From Streptomyces lasiicapitis (lineage in GTDB: Bacteria; Actinomycetota; Actinomycetes; Streptomycetales; Streptomycetaceae), in the NCBI RefSeq assembly GCF_014646335.1, contig NZ_BMNG01000018.1, forward strand, positions 62,001-126,000: 64,000 bases of DNA, written 5' to 3'. Below the pieces are notes generated by a model. It did not search any database. It saw only the letters and a program-made list of their open reading frames with translations, and was not told the origin of the DNA. A program made the position numbers and the translations under genes. Shown here piece after piece: positions 34,714-42,665 of the stretch; the first letter of the stretch is position 1, and each line of letters starts with the position of its first letter.

Positions 34714-37700
34714 ATGAGCCTGCACGGACTGCTGGACGCCGTCGTCAAGGACGCGGCCCTCACCGAAGCGGTGAAGGCCGCGGCCGACGGCAACCGGCAC
34801 CACATCGACCTCGTCGGCCCCCCGGCCGCCCGCCCCTTCGCCGTGGCGGCCCTCGCCCGCGAGGCGCGCCGCACCGTGCTCGCGGTGACGGCCACGGGCC
34901 GCGAGGCGGAGGACTTGGCCGCCGCGCTGCGGACGGTGCTGCCGCCCGAGGGAGTCGTGGAGTACCCGTCGTGGGAGACGCTGCCGCACGAGCGGCTCTC
35001 CCCGCGCTCGGACACCGTCGGCCGCCGCCTCGCGGTCCTTCGCCGCCTGGCGCACCCGCGCGCCGACGACCCCGAGACGGGCCCGGTCTCGGTGGTCGTG
35101 GCACCGGTGCGCTCAGTGCTGCAGCCGCAGGTCAAGGGCCTCGGCGACCTGGAGCCCGTGGCCCTGCGCACGGGCGAGTCGGCCGACCTGAACGAGACGG
35201 TCGAGGCCCTGGCGGCGGCGGCGTACGCGCGCGTGGAACTGGTCGAGAAGCGCGGCGAGTTCGCCGTACGCGGCGGCATCCTGGACGTCTTCCCGCCCAC
35301 CGAGGAGCACCCCTTGCGGGTGGAGTTCTGGGGCGACGACGTCGAGGAGATCCGTTACTTCAAGGTCGCCGACCAGCGCTCCCTGGAGATCGCCGAGCAC
35401 GGCCTGTGGGCGCCGCCGTGCCGCGAGCTGCTCCTCACCGAGGAGGTGCGGGGCCGCGCCGCGGCGCTCGCCGAGCAGCACCCGGAGCTGGGCGAGCTGC
35501 TCGGCAAGATCGCCGAGGGCATCGCGGTCGAGGGCATGGAGTCCCTGGCCCCGGTCCTGGTGGACGACATGGAGCTGCTGCTCGACGTACTCCCGGCGGG
35601 GTCGATGGCCCTGGTCTGCGACCCGGAGCGGGTGCGTACGCGCGCGGCGGACCTGGTGGCGACGAGCCAGGAGTTCCTGCAGGCCAGCTGGGCCGCGACG
35701 GCCGGTGGCGGGGAGGCCCCGATCGACGTGGGCGCGGCATCGCTGTGGGGCATCGCGGACGTCCGTGACCGCGCCCGCGAGCTGGGCATGATGTGGTGGT
35801 CGGTGAGCCCGTTCGCCGCCGACGAGACGCCCGATCCGCAGGACCTCGCGGACGCCGACACCCTCAAGCTCGGCATGCACGCCCCGGAGACCTACCGCGG
35901 GGACACCGCGAAGGCCCTCGCCGACACCAAGGGCTGGCTCGCCGACGGCTGGCGCACGGTGTACGTCACCGAGGGCCACGGCCCCGCAGCCCGCACCGCC
36001 GAGGTGCTCGGCGGCGAAGGCATCGCGGCCCGCCTGGACGCGGACCTCACCACCCTCACCCCGTCCGTCGTGCACGTGGCCTGCGGCTCGATCGACTACG
36101 GCTTCGTGGACCCGGCCCTGCGTCTCGCCGTCCTCACCGAGACCGACCTGACCGGCCAGAAGGCCGCCGGCAAGGACGGGCAGCGCATGCCCGCCCGCCG
36201 CCGCAAGACCATCGACCCGCTCACCCTCGAACCGGGCGACTACATCGTCCACGAGCAGCACGGCGTCGGCCGCTACATCGAGATGGTGCAGCGCACGGTC
36301 CAGGGCGCGACCCGCGAGTACCTCGTCGTGGAGTACGCCCCCGCCAAGCGCGGCCAGCCCGGCGACCGCCTCTACAACCCCACCGACCAGCTCGAGCAGA
36401 TCACCAAGTACGTGGGCGGCGAGGCCCCCACGCTGCACCGCCTCGGCGGCGCCGACTGGACGAAGACCAAGGCGCGCGCGAAGAAGGCGGTCAAGGAGAT
36501 CGCCGCGGATCTGATCAAGCTGTACTCGGCCCGGATGGCGGCCCCCGGCCACACCTTCGGCCCCGACACCCCCTGGCAGCGCGAGCTGGAGGACGCCTTC
36601 CCCTACGTGGAGACCCCCGACCAGCTCACCACCATCGCCGAGGTCAAGGAGGACATGGAGAAGTCGGTCCCGATGGACCGCCTGATCTGCGGCGACGTGG
36701 GCTACGGCAAGACGGAGATCGCGGTCCGCGCGGCCTTCAAGGCGGTCCAGGACGGCAAGCAGGTCGCCGTCCTCGTCCCCACCACCCTCCTCGTCCAGCA
36801 GCACTTCGGCACCTTCTCCGAGCGCTACTCGCAATTCCCGGTGAACGTCCGGGCGTTGAGCCGCTTCCAGACCGACACCGAGTCGAAGGCGACCCTGGAG
36901 GGCCTCAAGGACGGCGCCGTCGACATCGTCATCGGCACCCACCGCCTCTTCTCCTCCGAGACCAGGTTCAAGGACCTGGGCCTGGTCATCGTCGACGAGG
37001 AGCAGCGGTTCGGCGTCGAGCACAAGGAGCAGCTCAAGAAGCTGCGCGCCAACGTCGACGTACTGACGATGTCGGCGACGCCCATCCCCCGTACGCTCGA
37101 AATGGCCGTCACCGGCATCCGCGAGATGTCCACGATCACCACGCCCCCCGAGGAGCGGCACCCGGTCCTGACCTTCGTCGGGCCGTACGAGGAGAAGCAG
37201 ATCGGCGCGGCCATCCGCCGTGAACTGCTGCGCGAGGGCCAGGTCTTCTACATCCACAACCGCGTGGAGTCGATCGACCGGGCGGCCGCCCGCCTCAGGG
37301 AGATCGTCCCCGAGGCCCGCATCGCCACGGCCCACGGCCAGATGTCGGAGCAGTCCCTGGAGCAGGTGGTCGTGGACTTCTGGGAGAAGAAGTTCGACGT
37401 CCTGGTCTCCACCACGATCGTCGAGTCCGGCATCGACATCTCCAACGCCAACACGCTCATCGTGGAGCGCGGCGACAACTTCGGCCTCTCGCAGCTCCAC
37501 CAGCTGCGCGGCCGCGTCGGACGGGGCCGCGAGCGCGGCTACGCGTACTTCCTCTACCCGCCGGAGAAGCCCCTCACGGAGACCGCCCACGAGCGCCTCG
37601 CGACCATCGCCCAGCACACGGAGATGGGCGCGGGCATGTACGTGGCGATGAAGGACCTGGAGATCCGCGGCGCGGGCAACCTCCTCGGTGGCGAGCAGTC

Positions 37701-38262
37701 GGGACACATCGCGGGCGTCGGCTTCGACCTCTACGTACGCATGGTGGGCGAGGCCGTCGCCGACTACCGCGCGTCGCTCGAAGGCGGAGTGCAGGAGGAG
37801 CCGCCGCTGGAGGTCAAGATCGAACTCCCGGTGGACGCGCACGTCCCGCACGACTACGCCCCCGGCGAGCGCCTGCGCCTCCAGGCGTACCGCTCGATCG
37901 CCTCCGCCAACACGGAGGAGGACATCAAGGCGGTACGCGAGGAACTCACCGACCGCTACGGCAAGTTGCCCGAGCCGGTCGAGAACCTCCTGCTCGTCGC
38001 GGGCCTGCGGATGCTGGCCCGCGCGTGCGGCGTCGGCGAGGTCGTCCTCCAGGGCACCAACATCCGCTTCGCCCCGGTCGACCTGCGCGAATCGCAGGAG
38101 CTGCGCCTCAAGCGGCTCTACCCCGGCACGGTCATCAAGGCGGCCGCGCACCAGGTCCTCGTGCCCCGCCCGAAAACGGCCAAGGTCGGCGGCAAGCCGT
38201 TGGTCGGGCGGGAACTGCTCGGCTGGGTGGGGGAGTTCCTCACCACGGTGCTGGGGTCGTAG
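34714..38262 (+). CDS. mfd: Transcription-repair coupling factor Mfd
   Basis: This 1182-residue translocase removes stalled RNA polymerase and recruits UvrA. Domains in order: UvrB-like N terminus (YPSWETLPHERLSPRSD), CarD-like RNA-polymerase-interaction domain (GDYIVHEQHGVGRY, about residue 509), helicase motor with Walker A GDVGYGKTE (about 660), DEEQRFGV (about 760), the SATPIPRT motif, LHQLRGRVGRG, and the C-terminal TRCF domain. ATG 34714 (MSLHGLLDAVV) is chosen; ATG 34705 is possible. Confidence 0.98.
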   Translation: MSLHGLLDAVVKDAALTEAVKAAADGNRHHIDLVGPPAARPFAVAALAREARRTVLAVTATGREAEDLAAALRTVLPPEGVVEYPSWETLPHERLSPRSDTVGRRLAVLRRLAHPRADDPETGPVSVVVAPVRSVLQPQVKGLGDLEPVALRTGESADLNETVEALAAAAYARVELVEKRGEFAVRGGILDVFPPTEEHPLRVEFWGDDVEEIRYFKVADQRSLEIAEHGLWAPPCRELLLTEEVRGRAAALAEQHPELGELLGKIAEGIAVEGMESLAPVLVDDMELLLDVLPAGSMALVCDPERVRTRAADLVATSQEFLQASWAATAGGGEAPIDVGAASLWGIADVRDRARELGMMWWSVSPFAADETPDPQDLADADTLKLGMHAPETYRGDTAKALADTKGWLADGWRTVYVTEGHGPAARTAEVLGGEGIAARLDADLTTLTPSVVHVACGSIDYGFVDPALRLAVLTETDLTGQKAAGKDGQRMPARRRKTIDPLTLEPGDYIVHEQHGVGRYIEMVQRTVQGATREYLVVEYAPAKRGQPGDRLYNPTDQLEQITKYVGGEAPTLHRLGGADWTKTKARAKKAVKEIAADLIKLYSARMAAPGHTFGPDTPWQRELEDAFPYVETPDQLTTIAEVKEDMEKSVPMDRLICGDVGYGKTEIAVRAAFKAVQDGKQVAVLVPTTLLVQQHFGTFSERYSQFPVNVRALSRFQTDTESKATLEGLKDGAVDIVIGTHRLFSSETRFKDLGLVIVDEEQRFGVEHKEQLKKLRANVDVLTMSATPIPRTLEMAVTGIREMSTITTPPEERHPVLTFVGPYEEKQIGAAIRRELLREGQVFYIHNRVESIDRAAARLREIVPEARIATAHGQMSEQSLEQVVVDFWEKKFDVLVSTTIVESGIDISNANTLIVERGDNFGLSQLHQLRGRVGRGRERGYAYFLYPPEKPLTETAHERLATIAQHTEMGAGMYVAMKDLEIRGAGNLLGGEQSGHIAGVGFDLYVRMVGEAVADYRASLEGGVQEEPPLEVKIELPVDAHVPHDYAPGERLRLQAYRSIASANTEEDIKAVREELTDRYGKLPEPVENLLLVAGLRMLARACGVGEVVLQGTNIRFAPVDLRESQELRLKRLYPGTVIKAAAHQVLVPRPKTAKVGGKPLVGRELLGWVGEFLTTVLGS

Positions 38263-38324
38263 AACCGCGCGGTGCGGTGCGGCGCGGGAGCCGGACTACC
38301 CGGACCACCCGGACCACCCGGGGA

Positions 38325-39668
38325 CTACAGCGAGTCGAGGTCCACGGCCTCGGCCATCGCGCGGTATCCCGCGTCGCTGGGGTGCAGTCCGTCGCCGGAG
38401 TCGTAGGCGGGGGCGATGCGGTCCCGGTCGGCGGGGTCGGCGACGGCGCGGTCCAGATCGACGACCGCGTCGTACGCACCCGACGTACGGATCCAGTGGT
38501 TGACCGCCTCGCGCTTGGCCTCGTTGGCCGGGCTGTCGTAGAAGGAACCCTTGATGGGCGTCAGGGTGGCGCCCACCACCTTGATGCCCTTGGCGTGGGC
38601 CTGGCGGATCAACGAGCGGTGGCCCTCGACGAGTTCGCGGGCCGACACCTCGGGGGTCGGCCCGCCGGGCGACCCTTCCGCGCTCGCCCCGATGTCGTTG
38701 ATGCCTTCGAGGACGATGACCGTGCCGACGTTCGGCTCGCTCAGTACGTCCTTCTTGAAGCGGACGACGCCCTTCTCGCCCGCCCAGTTGGAGTCGTTGG
38801 TGACCTGGTTGCCGGCGATCCCGTGGTTGAGCACGCCGCGCGGCCGGCCGGCGGCGGCGAAGCGCTCGGCGAGCTCGTCGGGGTAGCGGTTGCCCTTGTC
38901 GACGCCGGACCCGACGCCATCGGTGATGGAGTCCCCGAAGGTCACCACGGAGCCCGCGCGCACGGGCTTGCCCCCTGCGACCTCGACGCCGGTGAGGTAG
39001 TACCAGGAGTCGCTGCTCTCTGCGAACGCGGCGCCGTCACGGTCGAGGACGTGGTCGCCCTGCGCGCGGAAGCTGGTGGCGGAGGAGACCATGTGGAACG
39101 TGGTGGGCCCGGTCGGCGCCTCCAGATACAACGTGACGGTGAGCGACTCGAACGCCTTGACCTTGAAGGGCACGGCGTCGCTGTAAGTCTTCCCACCCAC
39201 CGGAATCGTCACGTCCCGCGAGCCCCCACCGAACCTCAGCTTCCGCACGGAACCGGCCTCGACGGCGGCACTCTTGACCACGTCGGCACCGTCACGGACA
39301 TCCGTGCGGGCGATGGACGCCCCGGCGATCCGCAGCGGGGTCTTGCCGTACCGGTTGGACAACTCGATACGGGCATCGGTACCACCGGCACTGACCCGCA
39401 CGACCTGCCGCAACGTGTGCCGGGCGAAGCCCTGGTGGGACCAGTTGGGAGAGAAGACCTCGGTCGGCGCCTGCGGGGAGGCGGCCCAGGCGCCTTGCCA
39501 GGGGGTGGTGTTGTGGGTGGGACTGTTGTGCCCGGGGCTGTTGTTTGCGGCCGCCACGGCGCCGGAAGGGCCGGTCAGCCCTTGCGTGCCGACGACCGGT
39601 ATCGCGGCCAGCGTGGCCGCGGCCAGCATCGCGGCACCCGTACGTCGTCGTGAACTCTTGGATCTCAT
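38325..39668 (-). CDS. Secreted SGNH/GDSL-type esterase
   Basis: A 447-residue exported hydrolase. The basic N terminus MRSKSSRRRTG and an Ala-rich hydrophobic core form a signal peptide. An N-terminal beta-rich domain precedes the SGNH domain: block I TFGDSITDG (nucleophile Ser), block II GIAGNQV, block III EGINDIG, and block V DGLHPSDAG (catalytic Asp/His). The substrate may be a lipid or a polysaccharide acetyl ester. It is convergent with mfd and divergent from the HNH lipoprotein gene. Confidence 0.93.
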   Translation of the reverse strand: MRSKSSRRRTGAAMLAAATLAAIPVVGTQGLTGPSGAVAAANNSPGHNSPTHNTTPWQGAWAASPQAPTEVFSPNWSHQGFARHTLRQVVRVSAGGTDARIELSNRYGKTPLRIAGASIARTDVRDGADVVKSAAVEAGSVRKLRFGGGSRDVTIPVGGKTYSDAVPFKVKAFESLTVTLYLEAPTGPTTFHMVSSATSFRAQGDHVLDRDGAAFAESSDSWYYLTGVEVAGGKPVRAGSVVTFGDSITDGVGSGVDKGNRYPDELAERFAAAGRPRGVLNHGIAGNQVTNDSNWAGEKGVVRFKKDVLSEPNVGTVIVLEGINDIGASAEGSPGGPTPEVSARELVEGHRSLIRQAHAKGIKVVGATLTPIKGSFYDSPANEAKREAVNHWIRTSGAYDAVVDLDRAVADPADRDRIAPAYDSGDGLHPSDAGYRAMAEAVDLDSL

Positions 39669-39829
39669 GTGTCCCACCCCTGGGTCGTGTTCCGTGTTGT
39701 GCGAGCTGTGTTGTCTGCTCTGCGCGCGACTTCTCTGCGCTGTGCGCGACACGGTCAAGTGGAGTGGGGCTCCGGATATTCCTGGAGTGGGTTCGTCTAC
39801 CGTGGGGCCGGTCCAGTGAGGGAGTGACT

Positions 39830-40594
39830 TTGAGGTTCGGGGGCACCGTGGCGTGCGGCGGGGCGAGGCGGCGGCGGGTCGGCGTCGGTGCGGTGGTGGC
39901 GTTGGTCGTGCTGGGGGGTGGGCTGTCCGCCTGTAAGGGGGGCAGTGACAAGGACGGTGGGGGCGGAGCCGCGGGGTCCGGGGCTCGGGGTGGGCCCGCG
40001 CTTGACGCCGTGGACTCGCTTGCCGTCAAGGGGCGGGCGCCCAAGACCGGTTACGAGCGGGCGCGGTTCGGCAGTCCCTGGGCCGACATCGACTCGAACG
40101 GGTGCGGGACGCGCGACGACATACTCAAGCGGGACCTGGACGGGGTGAGGTTCCGGGGCGGTGACTGCACGGTGGTGTCGGGCACCCTCGCGCCCGATCC
40201 GTACACCGGCAAGGACGTGACGTTCACGCGCGGGCGCAGCCGTGTGGACATCGACCATGTCGTCGCGCTCTCCGACGCCTGGCAGAAGGGCGCGGGGGGC
40301 TGGAGTGCGAGCAAGCGGATCGCCCTGGCCAACGATCCGTTGAACCTCCTCGCCGTCGACGCGGGACCCAACCGCGGCAAGGGTGATGGGGATACGGCTA
40401 CGTGGCTGCCCGCGAACAAGTCGTATCGGTGCGCGTATGTGGCGCGGCAGGTCGCCGTGAAGAAGAAGTACGGGCTGTGGGTGACCGGCGCCGAGCGGGA
40501 CGCGATGCGGCGGGTGCTCGAGCGTTGCCCGCAGGAGAAGTTGCCGGCGGGTGGAGGGCCGACGGAGGCGCCGGGGCGGTTCCGGGCGCGGTGA
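39830..40594 (+). CDS. Lipoprotein HNH endonuclease, DUF1524-like
   Basis: A 254-residue predicted surface nuclease. A basic N terminus and hydrophobic helix end in the lipobox LSAC, so the protein would be lipid-anchored outside the membrane. The catalytic part has RVDIDHVVALSDAW (His of the beta-beta-alpha metal finger), then LANDPLNLLAVDAGPNRGKG and a Lys/Trp-rich end, as in DUF1524/GmrSD-type HNH domains. TTG 39830 is chosen because GAGGGAG lies 5 bases upstream; GTG 39824 is possible. A role in extracellular DNA use or defence is inferred. Confidence 0.85.
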   Translation: MRFGGTVACGGARRRRVGVGAVVALVVLGGGLSACKGGSDKDGGGGAAGSGARGGPALDAVDSLAVKGRAPKTGYERARFGSPWADIDSNGCGTRDDILKRDLDGVRFRGGDCTVVSGTLAPDPYTGKDVTFTRGRSRVDIDHVVALSDAWQKGAGGWSASKRIALANDPLNLLAVDAGPNRGKGDGDTATWLPANKSYRCAYVARQVAVKKKYGLWVTGAERDAMRRVLERCPQEKLPAGGGPTEAPGRFRAR

Positions 40595-40702
40595 CGTGGC
40601 GGGGCGGGTTCGCGTGCGGTGGGGCGCGGGGGGTTCCGCGTTCGGCTCGGCCGCCGCGTAAATCGGTACCCGTACCGCGACCGTGCGGCTAGCGTGCCAG
40701 GC

Positions 40703-41446
40703 GTGGACCTGAAGATCACTTCCCTTGCCGAGCGGCCCGAACTCGCCGAGCCCATGTGGGCCATGGCGGACACCTGGGCCGAGTTCGTGGAGTACGACGC
40801 CGTCGCCTGGTCGCTGACGGCGCGGATCCCCGTGGAGTGGCCGGAGCATGTCCTGGTCGCCACGGACGCCGAGGGGCGGGTGGTGGCACGGGCGTTCAGC
40901 GTGCCGTTCGCGCTGCGGGCCGAGGGGCGCGGGGAGTTGCCGGACGGCGGCTGGGACCAGGTCATGCTGTGGGCGTTCTCGGACCTCAAGCGAGGCCGGG
41001 AGGCGGACACCGTCAGCGCCATCGAGATCACGGTCGCCCCGGACGCGCAGGGGCACGGCGTGTCCGGCCAGGTGCTCGCGGCCCTGCGGGAGAACGCGCG
41101 CGGGCGCGGCTTCGGTGAGGTCGTCGCACCGGTGCGGCCGAGCGCCAAGCACCTGGAACCGGCCACGCCCGTCGAGGAGTACGCGCGGCGCACCCGGGAC
41201 GACGGGCTGCCGCACGACCCGTGGCTGCGCGTCCATGTCCGCGCGGGCGGTGTCATCGAGAAGGTGGCGCCGGTGTCGATGACGGTGTCGGGCACCGTGG
41301 GGCAGTGGCGGGAGTGGACCGGGCTGCCGTTCGACGAGGAGGGGCTCGTCGAGGTGCCGGGGGCGCTGGTGCCGGTGCACTGCGAACCGGGGCGCGGGTA
41401 CGTGGTGTACGTGGAGCCGAATGTGTGGGTGCGGCACGCGTTGTGA
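40703..41446 (+). CDS. GNAT-like acetyltransferase
   Basis: A 247-residue protein. Residues about 110-140 read IEITVAPDAQGHGVSGQVLA then ALRENARGRGF, close to GNAT motif A; the rest is less familiar. The substrate is unknown. GTG 40703 lies 7 bases after a TAGCGT -10-like sequence, suggesting a leaderless transcript; GTG 40694 is the alternative. A 31-bp tandem repeat begins inside the last codons and runs past the stop. Confidence 0.75.
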   Translation: MDLKITSLAERPELAEPMWAMADTWAEFVEYDAVAWSLTARIPVEWPEHVLVATDAEGRVVARAFSVPFALRAEGRGELPDGGWDQVMLWAFSDLKRGREADTVSAIEITVAPDAQGHGVSGQVLAALRENARGRGFGEVVAPVRPSAKHLEPATPVEEYARRTRDDGLPHDPWLRVHVRAGGVIEKVAPVSMTVSGTVGQWREWTGLPFDEEGLVEVPGALVPVHCEPGRGYVVYVEPNVWVRHAL

Positions 41447-41509
41447 GGCGAGGCGGTGGGTACCGCACGCGTTGTGACGTGAGGCGGTGGGTGCGGTGCG
41501 CGTTCGCGG
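41425..41509. repeat. 31-bp tandem repeat across the gene end
   Basis: Units at 41425-41455 and 41456-41486 (GTGGGTGCGGCACGCGTTGT type) and a partial third from 41487 lie head to tail. The first unit encodes the last residues and stop codon of the GNAT gene. It looks like a recent duplication of a gene 3' end. Confidence 0.8.
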
Positions 41510-41600
41510 CGCCCCGCACTCGCCCATCCGCCCCGCGTCCCTGCCCATCCGCCCTCGCCCCCGCCCCGCCGTCATCCCCGTCGCCGTCGCCGTCCCCGCG

Positions 41601-42464
41601 TCAGCCTTCCATCTCGTCGAGCTCGTCGAGGTCCAGCACGTCGCCGGTGGGCGGGGTCGTCTTCACCGGCTTGTTGTAGTCGGTGAGGACCAGTTCCTCC
41701 GGCTGGTCCTGCTTCTTCGGGGACTCGTTCACGGCCTTCAGCAGGTACGGCTTGCCCTCGGCGGCGACGTACAGAGTGGCGCGGTCCTTGCCGTCGCTCT
41801 CGTGCAGAGTGATCGCCCGCTTGCCGTCGACGGTGGTCAGCTTGCCCTTGCGGGCGACCGAGTCGGTGTCCTTGAACTCGGCGAGGAGCGAGTCGAGGTC
41901 GCAGAAGCCGGAGAGGTCCTTCATCTCGCTGTTCGTGGCCTTCGCCTTCGTCCAGCGGTTCGCCATCATGTCCACCGCGGCGTCGATGTCGGCCTGCGGC
42001 TCGCCCTTCAACTGGGCGCGCAGCGACGCCGCGTCGAACCGCGTGTAGACCGTCGTGCGGGTGGCGATCACGTCGGCCGAGCCCCCGGCCACGCCGATCG
42101 TGCCCACGCACTCGCCCTTGGTGTTGAGGGCGATGTCCAAGGTCCCGCTGCCGCCCTCGTCGTCCGGGCCGATGCCTTTGAGCCGGAGCGAACTGGCGCC
42201 GGATGTCGCCTTCATGGCCTTGTCGACGATCTGGGGGCCCGAGAGCCCGGCGAAGGGTTCCTTCTTCTCCCTCTCCTCCTTGCGCTCCGACGCGTTCTTC
42301 CTGTCCTTCGCTGCGGACGAGCCGGAGGATCCGTCGGACTTGTCGCTGCCGCAGGCCGTCAGGGCGACGGTCGCCGCCGCGGTGAGACAGGCCGCGGCCA
42401 GCGTGCCGCGGCGCAGGCGCGGGCGTGGCTGCGGGCGTGACTGTGGGCGCGAACGCTGATGCAT
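41601..42464 (-). CDS. Lipoprotein, LppX/LprG-like
   Basis: A 287-residue exported lipoprotein. An Arg/Gln/Pro-rich N terminus and hydrophobic core end in the lipobox LTAC. A charged linker (DRKNASERKEEREKKE) leads to a beta-rich domain (AMKATSGASSLRLKGIG, GTLDIALNTKGECVGTIGVA GG, DVIATRTTVYTRFD) typical of LppX/LprAFG-like lipid-carrier folds. A role in envelope lipid handling is inferred from the fold only. ATG 42464. It is divergent from the DNA methylase gene. Confidence 0.82.
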   Translation of the reverse strand: MHQRSRPQSRPQPRPRLRRGTLAAACLTAAATVALTACGSDKSDGSSGSSAAKDRKNASERKEEREKKEPFAGLSGPQIVDKAMKATSGASSLRLKGIGPDDEGGSGTLDIALNTKGECVGTIGVAGGSADVIATRTTVYTRFDAASLRAQLKGEPQADIDAAVDMMANRWTKAKATNSEMKDLSGFCDLDSLLAEFKDTDSVARKGKLTTVDGKRAITLHESDGKDRATLYVAAEGKPYLLKAVNESPKKQDQPEELVLTDYNKPVKTTPPTGDVLDLDELDEMEG

Positions 42465-42513
42465 GAGAGGTCCCCCCAGGGATTCGTTCGGAGAGTCCAT
42501 GACAGCAGTGTCT

Positions 42514-42537
42514 GTGAACCGAGTCAACACGGTTCAC
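42514..42537. promoter_or_regulatory. Inverted repeat in lipoprotein/methylase divergent region
   Basis: GTGAACCG (42514-42521) and CGGTTCAC (42530-42537) form perfect 8-bp arms with an 8-bp spacer. It lies 50 bp upstream of the lipoprotein start and is a candidate operator for either flanking gene. Confidence 0.5.
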
Positions 42538-42665
42538 GGTGACGGAATGGTTAACGGATGTGAAAGGGGGTCGTTGCGTACGTCTGGGTAAGCTCGGGGG
42601 CGCATGCCGTCAGGGGAAGACGGCGTACGGGGAACGAGCGACACCGGACGACGAGGGGCGGGTCA

